In this document: in pieces, positions 53,649-61,335 of the stretch | Layout: each line of letters starts with the position of its first letter | Numbering within the stretch: position 1 is the first letter of the stretch | DNA from: Sinosporangium siamense | Lineage (GTDB): Bacteria; Actinomycetota; Actinomycetes; Streptosporangiales; Streptosporangiaceae | DNA length: 64,000 nucleotides | Reading direction: 5' to 3' | Assembly (NCBI RefSeq): GCF_016863435.1 | Contig: NZ_BOOW01000007.1 | Span: 124,001 to 188,000, forward strand | Position numbers and translations under genes: made by a program | The notes under the pieces: generated by a model | Told to the model about the DNA's origin: nothing | Database searches by the model: none | The model's input: the letters and a program-made list of their open reading frames with translations, nothing else

Positions 53649-54098
53649 TCAGTCGCCAAGTGACTTGCAGGGCCTGCCACGAAGGGCCTTCACATAGTCG
53701 TCGGGGGCCCCGGCCTTCTCCGCCGCGTCGGCGATGATGCCGAGATAACGCGCCGAGGGAAGCCCGCCCTCATAGTCGTCGAGCACATAGAACCATGCGA
53801 CGACCTCGCCCTCCAGGGTCTGCACCCGCAGGCGCACCTTGTGGTGCAGCAGCCCGCCGCCCTCCCACTGGTCGAGCGACGCCTCATCCCACTCGGGGAC
53901 GTCGTAGAGCACCACGAAGACCTGTTCCTCGGCGTCCTCGACGATCGTGGCGAGCGCGCCCTCCCAGCCGAGGTTCTCCGCGCCGAACGTCAGGCGCCAC
54001 CCCTGTAGCCACCCGGTGCCCCTCATGGGGGAGTGCGGGGCGCGCTGCGCCATCTGCTTGGGATCCATGTTGCTGCCGTACGTGGCGTAAACAGGCAC
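53649..54098 (-). CDS. Gamma-glutamylcyclotransferase-like protein
   Basis: The 149-residue protein opens VPVYATYGSNMDPKQMAQRA, the YGSN substrate loop of the gamma-glutamylcyclotransferase fold, followed by WRLTFGAENLGWEGALATIV and VFVVLYDVPEWDEASLDQWE with the usual catalytic Glu region, and ends AWFYVLDDYEGGLPSARYLG with a terminal cysteine segment. GTG 54098 is chosen because the YGSN motif must be at the very N-terminus; the long frame upstream is antisense to lpdA. In mycobacteria a similar gene (Rv3304) also lies beside lpdA. Its substrate is not known. Confidence 0.87.
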   Translation of the reverse strand: MPVYATYGSNMDPKQMAQRAPHSPMRGTGWLQGWRLTFGAENLGWEGALATIVEDAEEQVFVVLYDVPEWDEASLDQWEGGGLLHHKVRLRVQTLEGEVVAWFYVLDDYEGGLPSARYLGIIADAAEKAGAPDDYVKALRGRPCKSLGD

Positions 54099-54284
54099 GG
54101 CAACCAAGACTAGCGTTGAGTCCCCGCCTATTCCCCCCGGGTTCCGACGAGAGTTCGTCACGGACTTGCCCGGCGAAGGCAGCCTCCGGCATGGAGGAGC
54201 CCAGGGTTGTGTACGGCACAGCCCCACTAAATCCACCTCCGCCCCGAAGGCGAGGGGGCACCCGTTATACGGGACAATGGGGGA

Positions 54285-55679
54285 GTGACAAGGATCGTGA
54301 TCATCGGTGGTGGACCCGGCGGCTACGAAGCGGCGCTCGTCGCGGCGCAACTCGGAGCGGATGTCACCGTGGTCGAGGAGCACGGGCCAGGCGGCGCCTG
54401 CGTGCTCACCGACTGCGTGCCCTCCAAGACTCTGATCGCGACCTCGGTCCGGAAGCAGGCCCTGCTCGACGCGGCCTCCCTCGGGGTCTACTTCACCGGC
54501 GGCCCCGACGGCGACGTCGGCGGGGTCTACGCCGACATGCCTCTCGTCAACGGCCGCGTCAAGGAGCTCGCCCAGGCGCAGTCCGCCGACATCGCCTCCC
54601 GCCTCGCCGCCGAGGGCGTCGAGATCGTGAAGGCGCGCGGCCGGCTCGTCGACCCCCAGGTGGTCCGCGCCGGAGACCGCACCATCAGGGCCGACGTGGT
54701 CATCGTGGCCACCGGCGCCACCCCGCGCATCCTGCCGGGGGCCGAGCCCGACGGCGAGCGGGTGCTGACCTGGCGGCAGATGTACGACCTGGACACGCTC
54801 CCCGAGCACCTGATCGTGGTCGGCTCCGGCGTGACCGGCGCCGAGTTCGCCGGGGCATACCGTTCGCTCGGCTCCGACGTCACACTCGTGTCGAGCCGCG
54901 ACCGCATGATGCCCAACGAGGACGCCGACGCCGCCGAGGTCCTCGAAGAGGTCTACCGCCGCCGCGGCATGAACGTCATGGGCCGCACCCGCGCCTCCTC
55001 CGTCAAACGCACCGAGGACGGCGTAGTGGTCACCCTGGAGGACGGCCGCACCGCCGAGGGCAGCCACTGCCTCATGACGGTCGGCATGGTGCCCAACACC
55101 TCCGGCATGGGCTTGGAGGAGGCCGGGGTCCAGCTCGACAAGGGCGGCTTCATCCAGGTGGACAAGGTCTCCCGCACCTCGGCCTCCGGCGTCTACGCCG
55201 CGGGCGACTGCACTGGCGTGCTCATGCTGGCCTCCGTCTCCGCCATGCAGGGCCGCATCGCCGTGTGGCACGCCCTCGGTGAGGCCGTGCAGCCCTTGAG
55301 GCTCGCCACGGTGGCCTCCAACATCTTCACCGACCCCGAGATCGCCGCCGTCGGCGTGTCCCAGCGGGCCATCGAGAGCGGCGAGGTCGAGGCCAACGTG
55401 GTCAAACTCCCGCTCGCCACCAATGCGCGGGCCAAGATGCAGGGCTTCAACGACGGCTTCGTCAAGCTCTTCTGCCGCCCGCACACCGGCATCGTGCTCG
55501 GCGGTGTCGTGGTGGCGCCCAGCGCCTCCGAGTTGATCCTCGCCGTCTCGGTCGCCGTGTCGCAGCGCCTCACCGTCGACCAGCTGGCCCACACGTTCGC
55601 GGTCTATCCGTCGATGTCGGGCTCCGTCACCGAGGCGGCCCGCCGCCTGATGCAGCCGCTCCCCAACGGAGGCGTCTGA
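54285..55679 (+). CDS. lpdA: NAD(P)H:quinone-type pyridine nucleotide-disulfide oxidoreductase (LpdA-like)
   Basis: The 464-residue flavoprotein has an N-terminal FAD loop IVIIGGGPGGYEAALVAAQL, a disulfide site GACVLTDCVPSK with Cys39 and Cys44, an NAD domain (LIVVGSGVTGAEFAGAYRSL) and FAD-binding ASGVYAAGDCTGVLMLASV. The C-terminal HTFAVYPSMSGSVTEAARR lacks the His-Pro-(Thr/S)-x-x-E catalytic pair of true lipoamide dehydrogenases, which puts it with the LpdA quinone reductase group. The mycobacterial LpdA is described as missing one of the two redox cysteines; here both are present. Start GTG 54285 follows GGGGGAG. Confidence 0.9.
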   Translation: MTRIVIIGGGPGGYEAALVAAQLGADVTVVEEHGPGGACVLTDCVPSKTLIATSVRKQALLDAASLGVYFTGGPDGDVGGVYADMPLVNGRVKELAQAQSADIASRLAAEGVEIVKARGRLVDPQVVRAGDRTIRADVVIVATGATPRILPGAEPDGERVLTWRQMYDLDTLPEHLIVVGSGVTGAEFAGAYRSLGSDVTLVSSRDRMMPNEDADAAEVLEEVYRRRGMNVMGRTRASSVKRTEDGVVVTLEDGRTAEGSHCLMTVGMVPNTSGMGLEEAGVQLDKGGFIQVDKVSRTSASGVYAAGDCTGVLMLASVSAMQGRIAVWHALGEAVQPLRLATVASNIFTDPEIAAVGVSQRAIESGEVEANVVKLPLATNARAKMQGFNDGFVKLFCRPHTGIVLGGVVVAPSASELILAVSVAVSQRLTVDQLAHTFAVYPSMSGSVTEAARRLMQPLPNGGV

Positions 55680-55788
55680 CCCGGGTTTGACCCTTTCCAC
55701 ACCGGCGCTTGCCTTCCGGGATCAGCCGATCAAGGGCGGCGGTGAAGCCGGCGATCGTGTACGGCGGAGCCGTGGATCGCTGTGTGGG

Positions 55789-57108
55789 TCACTGCGGCCC
55801 GGTGGACGGCCCGGCCTGGAGCCGGTGGAGGGCGCTGCGGGCGTCGTGGACGGCCTGGGCGGCGTAGGCCAGGTCTTCTGTGCCGGACGCCGAGGAAAGG
55901 ATGTTCCTGGCGGCCTGATAGGCGTCCAGGGCCCGTTGCCAGTCGTGTTCGGCCGTGACGGTGGGCAGGCGGCCACCCGAGCGGAGCTCGAGGTCCAGGG
56001 CGTCGATATGGCGGCCCAGCGTGGTGACGTCGTCCTCGACGGCCCGTCTGGCCAGCAGGAACACGTCGGCCTCGCGCCGGTGGCGGCGCCGGGCGGCGCC
56101 CCACAGGGCCAGGGTGATCCCCAGCCCGGCGGCCCCGGCGATCACCATGATCAACCCGATTCGGGGTTTTGACTCGGCCGGCCGGCTGTAGACGACCCGG
56201 CCGCCCGCGGTGGGCGGAGTGGTGGGCACGCGGGTGACACGCGGCACGGACGTCCGCCCCACCTGCCCCTCAGGCGTGCCGACGGCCCCGTCGAGGTTGA
56301 GATCGTCGACCATGGTGAACGTGGCGCTCTCGACGTTGGCCCCGGAGAAGTCGGCGCCGTCCACATCGGCCATCGTGAAGTCGGCCTCGCGCAGATCCGC
56401 CGACCTGAACTTCGCGTGGAGCAGCGTGGCCTGGCCCAGCTTGGCCTCATGCATCTGAGCGTGTGAGAAGTCCGCCTTGCGGGCCTTGATCTGGCCCAGC
56501 GTGGCGTTGCGGAGATCGGCCCCGGTGAGCACGGCATCGACCAGAGTGGCCTGAGTGAGCACCGCGCGGGTGAACTTCGCCCCGTTCAGCTTGGCGTGCT
56601 GGAACTCCGCCTGCCCCGCCTCGGCGTCCACGAAGATCGCCTCACGGGCGTCGGAGCGGTCGGCGTGCATCTGACCGAGATCGGCCTCGGTGAAGTCGGC
56701 CTTGCGGAGGTCGGCGTAATCCAGCCGGGCCTGCGTGAGATCCGCCTCCCGGAGCGACGCCCCCCGCAGGATCGCCCCAGTCATGTCCTTCTGGGTGAGA
56801 TCGACCTGATCGAGCTTGGCCCCGGTGAGATCGGCACAGCGCAGGCTGTACGGCAACACGGTCCGCCGCAGATCCCGCCCCCGGTAGTTCGCCCCCTGTC
56901 CCGCCCGGCAGGGCCGGGCGGAGATCAGGCCGCGCCCCGCCTCGGCCGGCCGGAGGACGGCCCGGCCATAGGACGCCGAGGCCGCCGCGGAAGCCGGGAG
57001 GGCGCTCAGCACCAGCGACGTCCCAAGAGCGAGCAAGGCGACAATCCACCCCGCACGCCGGGAGGCAGCCACAACACCGGCCGGATCCGCAGGTGGGACG
57101 GGGTGCAC
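55789..57108 (-). CDS. Pentapeptide-repeat membrane protein with C-terminal helical domain
   Basis: This roughly 439-residue protein has an N-terminal signal sequence (GWIVALLALGTSLVLSALPA), then some 40 pentapeptide units A(D/N)LXX-like from about residue 80 to 300 (DLTGAKLDQVDLTQKDMTGA, ADLREADFTMADVDGADFSG), a spacer, one membrane helix (IGLIMVIAGAAGLGITLALW) and a ~90-residue cytoplasmic helical domain (AVEDDVTTLGRHIDALDLEL, HDWQRALDAYQAARNIL, VHDARSALHRLQA). The last domain is shared with the neighbour at 57456. The start is uncertain: GTG 57108 is listed, GTG 57072 gives a neater signal peptide, and the frame stays open to 57237. The quadrilateral helix of repeats would be outside the cell. 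Confidence 0.82.
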   Translation of the reverse strand: MHPVPPADPAGVVAASRRAGWIVALLALGTSLVLSALPASAAASASYGRAVLRPAEAGRGLISARPCRAGQGANYRGRDLRRTVLPYSLRCADLTGAKLDQVDLTQKDMTGAILRGASLREADLTQARLDYADLRKADFTEADLGQMHADRSDAREAIFVDAEAGQAEFQHAKLNGAKFTRAVLTQATLVDAVLTGADLRNATLGQIKARKADFSHAQMHEAKLGQATLLHAKFRSADLREADFTMADVDGADFSGANVESATFTMVDDLNLDGAVGTPEGQVGRTSVPRVTRVPTTPPTAGGRVVYSRPAESKPRIGLIMVIAGAAGLGITLALWGAARRRHRREADVFLLARRAVEDDVTTLGRHIDALDLELRSGGRLPTVTAEHDWQRALDAYQAARNILSSASGTEDLAYAAQAVHDARSALHRLQAGPSTGPQ

Positions 57109-57226
57109 TGCTCTTGGGGGGATGGAACTACGCAAAGGGGGCCTCCTCGAACGGCTTCGAGTCTGCCAGCCCCGGCTGATCCCCGCTTGCACCACCCTTA
57201 ACAGACACCCCACCAGACAGGCCCCG

Positions 57227-57356
57227 CCGTACGGCACAGCCCGCCTGACCTGGTCACCTCCCGGGAACCCGTCCGCCGCCCTTCCGTACGGCAGAGCTCA
57301 CTTGACCTGGTCGAGCCCCCAGGCGGCTCGCCGCCCTGCCCCGCTCCGCCGTACGG
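57227..57356. repeat. Three ~60-base repeats built round CCGTACGG
   Basis: CCGTACGG occurs at 57227-57234, 57284-57291 and 57349-57356, each followed by GCA(C/G)(A/G)GC and, 15-25 bases later, GACCTGGT or GCCTGGT. They lie in the gap between the two related membrane-protein genes (57109-57455), which holds no gene. Confidence 0.65.
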
Positions 57357-57401
57357 CACGGCTTGCCCGAGCCTGGTGGGACGAGAGGCCGGGCAGGAGG
57401 A

Positions 57402-57429
57402 AAGGGCCGGCGGAGATCCGCCGGCCCTT
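57402..57429 (-). terminator. Terminator of the glycine-rich membrane protein gene
   Basis: AAGGGCCGGCGG (57402-57413) and CCGCCGGCCCTT (57418-57429) form a perfect 12-base-pair stem with a four-base loop, 27 bases past the stop on the minus strand. Confidence 0.9.
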
Positions 57430-57455
57430 CGGGTGGGGTGGGTTGAAGGAAGGGG

Positions 57456-58808
57456 TTAGAAGCCGCCGAAGTCTCCGCCGCCGAAGTCGCCCCAGCCGCC
57501 CATGTCGCTGCCGCCGAAGTCGCTCCCGCCGCTGCCGAGATCGCCCACGCCGGCGTCGAGGCCCTGCTCATATCCGGCGTCGTAGCCCGCGCCGTAACCG
57601 CCGTAACCCCAGCCGCCCATCATGCTGCCGAGCATCGTGCCGACCAGCATCATGCTCATGACGTCGCCGAAGCCGCCGTAGTAGCCCGAGGCGTAGGGCT
57701 GGTAGGCGGGGCCGGCCTCCCAGTAGGGACGGCGCTGGCCGTTGACCATGACCGTGCGCATCTGCGGGTCGAAGCCCTGCTCGATGGCCTCGGCGTCGGC
57801 GGAGCAGGCGGGCACGTCGCGCAGGGTGCCGCCGGGCGGGGCCCAGCGCACGTCGCGGGACGAGGGGCCGTGCTGCGGGTTGAAGAAACAGGGGGCGCGG
57901 CGCTCGGGCAGCGGGCGCTTCTCGACGCGCGCCTTGACGCAGGCCAGGGCGTAACGGCCGTCCTCAAGGGCGGTCGTGACGTTCCTGATCTCCTGCGGGT
58001 GCTTGACCGCGGTCAGCTCGGACTTGGCCTTCTCGTAGGAGTCGAGCGCGTGCTGCCAGTCGGCCTGGTGCTCGGCGCCCGCGCCCAGCAGGCGGACCTC
58101 GACGTCGAGCTCGGTGATCTCCTCACCGAACTTCGTGACGTCCTCCTCGACGGTCTTCTTCACGGAGGAGAGCTGCTCGGCCTCGATCGCGGCCTGCTTC
58201 TTGTTCTTGCTCCGCGAGTAGAGGAAGTAGCCGCCGCCGCCCGCCAGGGCCAGCACACCGAGGGCGACCAGGGCGCCGAGACCGGAGCCGCCGCCGCTCT
58301 GAGGCGCGTTCGAGCCGGTCGTCACGGCCTTGCCGGTGCCCGCGGCCTCGGCGAAGCCCACGAAGTTGACGACCCTGTCGGTGGCGTTGTCGCTCGACCG
58401 CTGGGCCTTGCTGATCAGCCGGATGACGTTGACGTCGGAGATGGACGTGTGCGCCGCGAGGCCGGTGCCCACCATCACGCCGACGGTGTTGTCGCCGCCG
58501 ACCTTGTCGCTGAGCGCGGAAAGGAACCCCTTGGCCTCGGACTGCGTGACGGAACCCGCGGGCAGGACCGCGAGGTAGACCGTGCCGGCCTGGGCCACGG
58601 CGTCACGCATCCTGGCCACCGAGTCATCGGGGACCTTGGCCGCCGGGTCGTAATAGAAGCGTCCGTTCTTCTGCCATTCGGACACAATTGTGTTGGTATC
58701 AGGTGCGGCGGCATGAGCGGCGGGCGCCAGCGCGGACATCGCGAGGAGTCCGGCGAAGAGCGCGGCGAGCGCGGCTCCCACTCGGCGGGCCGCAGTGGTC
58801 GTTATCAC
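57456..58808 (-). CDS. TPM-like surface protein with shared helical domain and Gly-rich tail
   Basis: The 450-residue protein has a signal peptide (VGAALAALFAGLLAMSALAP), an outside domain (about 35-165; SVARMRDAVAQAGTVYLAVL, GGDNTVGVMVGTGL) resembling the TPM-like fold of actinobacterial surface proteins, one helix (GLGALVALGVLALAGGGGYF) and then the ~90-residue helical domain (TVEEDVTKFGEEITELDVEV, ADWQHALDSYEKAKSEL, LEDGRYALACVKA) also found at the end of the neighbour 55789-57108. A CFFNPQHGPSSRDVRW...DVPACSADA segment with two cysteines follows, and the C-terminus is a Tyr/Gly/Asp-rich tail (GGYGAGYDAGYEQGLDAGVG). GTG 58808 has GGAGG upstream. Function unknown. Confidence 0.85.
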   Translation of the reverse strand: MITTTAARRVGAALAALFAGLLAMSALAPAAHAAAPDTNTIVSEWQKNGRFYYDPAAKVPDDSVARMRDAVAQAGTVYLAVLPAGSVTQSEAKGFLSALSDKVGGDNTVGVMVGTGLAAHTSISDVNVIRLISKAQRSSDNATDRVVNFVGFAEAAGTGKAVTTGSNAPQSGGGSGLGALVALGVLALAGGGGYFLYSRSKNKKQAAIEAEQLSSVKKTVEEDVTKFGEEITELDVEVRLLGAGAEHQADWQHALDSYEKAKSELTAVKHPQEIRNVTTALEDGRYALACVKARVEKRPLPERRAPCFFNPQHGPSSRDVRWAPPGGTLRDVPACSADAEAIEQGFDPQMRTVMVNGQRRPYWEAGPAYQPYASGYYGGFGDVMSMMLVGTMLGSMMGGWGYGGYGAGYDAGYEQGLDAGVGDLGSGGSDFGGSDMGGWGDFGGGDFGGF

Positions 58809-58934
58809 GGCAACAAGCCCTCCTTCGTCCGGAAGGACGAATGAGCGTCAACAGAAGTTCCCCTGCCTTGACCGTATTCCCTGCTGAAGGTGATCGACCA
58901 CCTGGGTAGGGCCCTCAGGCTCCGCCGCCCCCGC

Positions 58935-60680
58935 TCAGACGTCTTTGATCTCGCAGATGACGGCGCCCGAGCTGACGGTCTGGCCGACCCCCGCCGCGAG
59001 ACCCGTCACCGTGCCCGACTTGTGCGCGGCCAGCGGCTGCTCCATCTTCATGGCCTCAAGGACGACGATCGTGTCGCCCTCGGCCACGGTGTCGCCGTCG
59101 CTCGCCACGACCTTGACGATCGTGCCCTGCATGGGGCTCACCAGCGAGTCGCCGCTCGCCGCGGCCTTCTTGGCCCCGCCACCGGCCCGCCTGGCGGGCT
59201 TCTTGGCGGCGGCAGCCGGGCTCGCCGTGCCGAATCCCGCGGGAAGCACCACTTCGAGGCGCTTGCCGCCCACCTCGACCGTGATCCGCTCACGCTCGCC
59301 CGGCTCGGCCGCCTCGACCCCGCCCGCGTAAGGCTCGATCGTGTTGTCGAACTCGGTTTCGATCCAGCGCGTGTGCACGGTGAACGGGTCGGAGATGAAC
59401 GCCGGGTCGGCCACGATGGCCCGGTGGAAGGGCAGGACGGTCGGCATGCCGTCGATCTCGAACTCCGCGAGGGCGCGGCGGGAGCGCTCGATGGCCTGGG
59501 CGCGGGTGGCGCCCGTGACGATCAGCTTGGCGACCAGCGAGTCGAACGCCTGCGGCACCGTCATGCCCGCTTCGTAGCCCGCGTCGAGCCGCACGCCGGG
59601 GCCCGTCGGGGTGCGCATCGCGGTGATCGTGCCGGGCGCGGGCAGGAAGCCGCGGCCGGCGTCCTCGGCGTTGATCCGGAACTCGATGGAGTGGCCGCGC
59701 AGCACCGGGTCGCCGTAGCCGATGGCCTCGCCGGCGGCGATCCTGAACATCTCGCGCACGAGGTCGACGCCGGCGACCTCCTCGGTGACGGGGTGCTCGA
59801 CCTGGAGCCGGGTGTTGACCTCAAGGAAGGAGATCGTGCCGTCCTGGCCGACGAGGAACTCGCAGGTGCCCGCGCCCACGTAGCCCGCCTCGCGGAGGAT
59901 GGCCTTGGAGCTCGAGTAGAGCAGCTCGATCTGCTCCTCGTTGAGGAACGGCGCGGGGGCCTCCTCGACCAGCTTCTGGTGGCGGCGCTGGAGAGAGCAG
60001 TCGCGGGTGCTGACGACGACCACGTTGCCGTGGGAGTCGGCCAGGCACTGGGTCTCGACGTGGCGCGGCCGGTCGAGGTAACGCTCGACGAAGCACTCGC
60101 CCCGCCCGAAGGCGGTGACGGCCTCGCGCACGGCCGACTCGTAGAGGTCGGGGATCTCCTCCAGCGTGCGCGCGACCTTCAGGCCACGCCCGCCTCCGCC
60201 GTACGCCGCCTTGATCGCGATGGGGAGGCCGTTCCGCTCGGCGAACTCGACGACCTCGTCGACGCCCGACACCGGGTCGGGCGTGCCGGCCACCAGCGGC
60301 GCCCCGACGGCCTGGGCGATGTGGCGGGCCTGCACCTTGTCGCCGAGGGCGGTGATCGCGGCGGGGGGCGGACCGATCCAGATCAAACCGGCGTCGATGA
60401 CCGCCTGCGCGAAGTCGGCGTTCTCCGCGAGGAAGCCGTAGCCGGGATGGACGGCGTCGGCCTCCGCGTCGCGGGCGACGCGGAGCAGCTTGTCGACGTT
60501 GAGGTAGGTTTCGGCGGGGCTCTGCCCGCCAAGCGCGTGCGCCTCGTCCGCGACCTTGACATGGAGGGCGTCCAGGTCCTGGTCGGAGTAGACGGCGACG
60601 CCGGCGAGTCCGGCGTCCTTGCACGCGCGGGCGATCCGTACCGCGATCTCGCCTCGGTTGGCGATCAGGACCTTACGCAC
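58935..60680 (-). CDS. Acyl-CoA carboxylase alpha subunit (biotin carboxylase plus BCCP)
   Basis: The 581-residue protein carries a biotin carboxylase module ([23 protein letters not shown]-grasp [40 protein letters not shown]) to about residue 450 and a C-terminal biotinyl domain with the biotin lysine in [18 protein letters not shown]. An Ala/Lys-rich linker ([20 protein letters not shown]) separates them. This is the AccA-type subunit shared by acetyl- and propionyl-CoA carboxylases in actinobacteria; beta subunits are not in the window. GTG 60680 follows GGAAGGGGAA and brings the protein to the usual KVLIANRG start. Malonyl- or methylmalonyl-CoA from it would connect to the B12 mutase at 3609. 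Confidence 0.94.
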   Translation of the reverse strand: MRKVLIANRGEIAVRIARACKDAGLAGVAVYSDQDLDALHVKVADEAHALGGQSPAETYLNVDKLLRVARDAEADAVHPGYGFLAENADFAQAVIDAGLIWIGPPPAAITALGDKVQARHIAQAVGAPLVAGTPDPVSGVDEVVEFAERNGLPIAIKAAYGGGGRGLKVARTLEEIPDLYESAVREAVTAFGRGECFVERYLDRPRHVETQCLADSHGNVVVVSTRDCSLQRRHQKLVEEAPAPFLNEEQIELLYSSSKAILREAGYVGAGTCEFLVGQDGTISFLEVNTRLQVEHPVTEEVAGVDLVREMFRIAAGEAIGYGDPVLRGHSIEFRINAEDAGRGFLPAPGTITAMRTPTGPGVRLDAGYEAGMTVPQAFDSLVAKLIVTGATRAQAIERSRRALAEFEIDGMPTVLPFHRAIVADPAFISDPFTVHTRWIETEFDNTIEPYAGGVEAAEPGERERITVEVGGKRLEVVLPAGFGTASPAAAAKKPARRAGGGAKKAAASGDSLVSPMQGTIVKVVASDGDTVAEGDTIVVLEAMKMEQPLAAHKSGTVTGLAAGVGQTVSSGAVICEIKDV

Positions 60681-60910
60681 CGACGTGTTCCCCTTCCACA
60701 AGTGATCGGCCAAGCTCACCGGGGAAGTCTCCCCGAGGTCATCGGCCTGTGAGGGAGTGTAGGAGCCCAACCTCGAACGCGACTCGCGTACCCCCCTCAA
60801 GCCCCTCAGAACGGGTGGTCGCCATAGCCGTTCTGCATAATGTGGATCTATCCCCTATCCGGCGTCTATCGTGGGGAAGCTTTGGGACGTCGATCCAGAA
60901 GGAGACTGGC

Positions 60911-61183
60911 ATGAGCCAGAACTTGCTCGGTGGCAACCCCGCGGAAATGCAGCAGATGGCCACGGCTTTCAGCCAGCAGGCCGACCAGGTGCGCACCACG
61001 ATGGCCACGCTCGACCGTGAGGCCGCTAAAGTGGGCACCGCCTGGACCGGCCCCGGCGCCGAGCGTTTCCGGGACGCCTGGCAGAGCTCGCGCTCGGCCT
61101 TCCAGCGCATGGCCGAAGAGCTCCAGGAGGCCGCCCGCGTCATCAACACCTACCGCGGCAACATCGAGTCCGCCACCCGCTGA
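60911..61183 (+). CDS. WXG100-family ESX-type protein
   Basis: The 90-residue protein has the ESAT-6/CFP-10 build: a helical hairpin with WTG in the turn (VGTAWTGPGAERFRDAWQSS near residue 45) and no signal peptide. The N-terminal helix reads NPAEMQQMATAFSQQADQVR and the second helix ends EELQEAARVINTYRGNIESA. Such proteins leave the cell through type VII secretion, and the EccC/FtsK-type ATPase gene ends 152 bases away on the other strand, which fits. An AGAAGGAGA ribosome site precedes ATG 60911. Only one WXG100 gene is seen here, so a homodimer is probable. Confidence 0.93.
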   Translation: MSQNLLGGNPAEMQQMATAFSQQADQVRTTMATLDREAAKVGTAWTGPGAERFRDAWQSSRSAFQRMAEELQEAARVINTYRGNIESATR

Positions 61184-61335
61184 CCCGGCCCCCGTGCCGC
61201 CGCACAGCGGCGCGGGCGCCTGTGTGGGGGGCCGGCACCGGGCCAAGCACGCCGGTGCCGTACGGCTCGCGCCACCGTCACCGCGCGCCGGAAGTGCTTG
61301 CCGGGGTGCGTGCCGGTGCCGCCGTCGAGGCGGTG

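Noticed and set aside
53649-55700. 683-codon minus-strand frame covering the cyclotransferase gene and the antisense of lpdA
   Set aside because: Only the last 149 codons carry a real protein (YGSN motif); the rest is the complement of lpdA.
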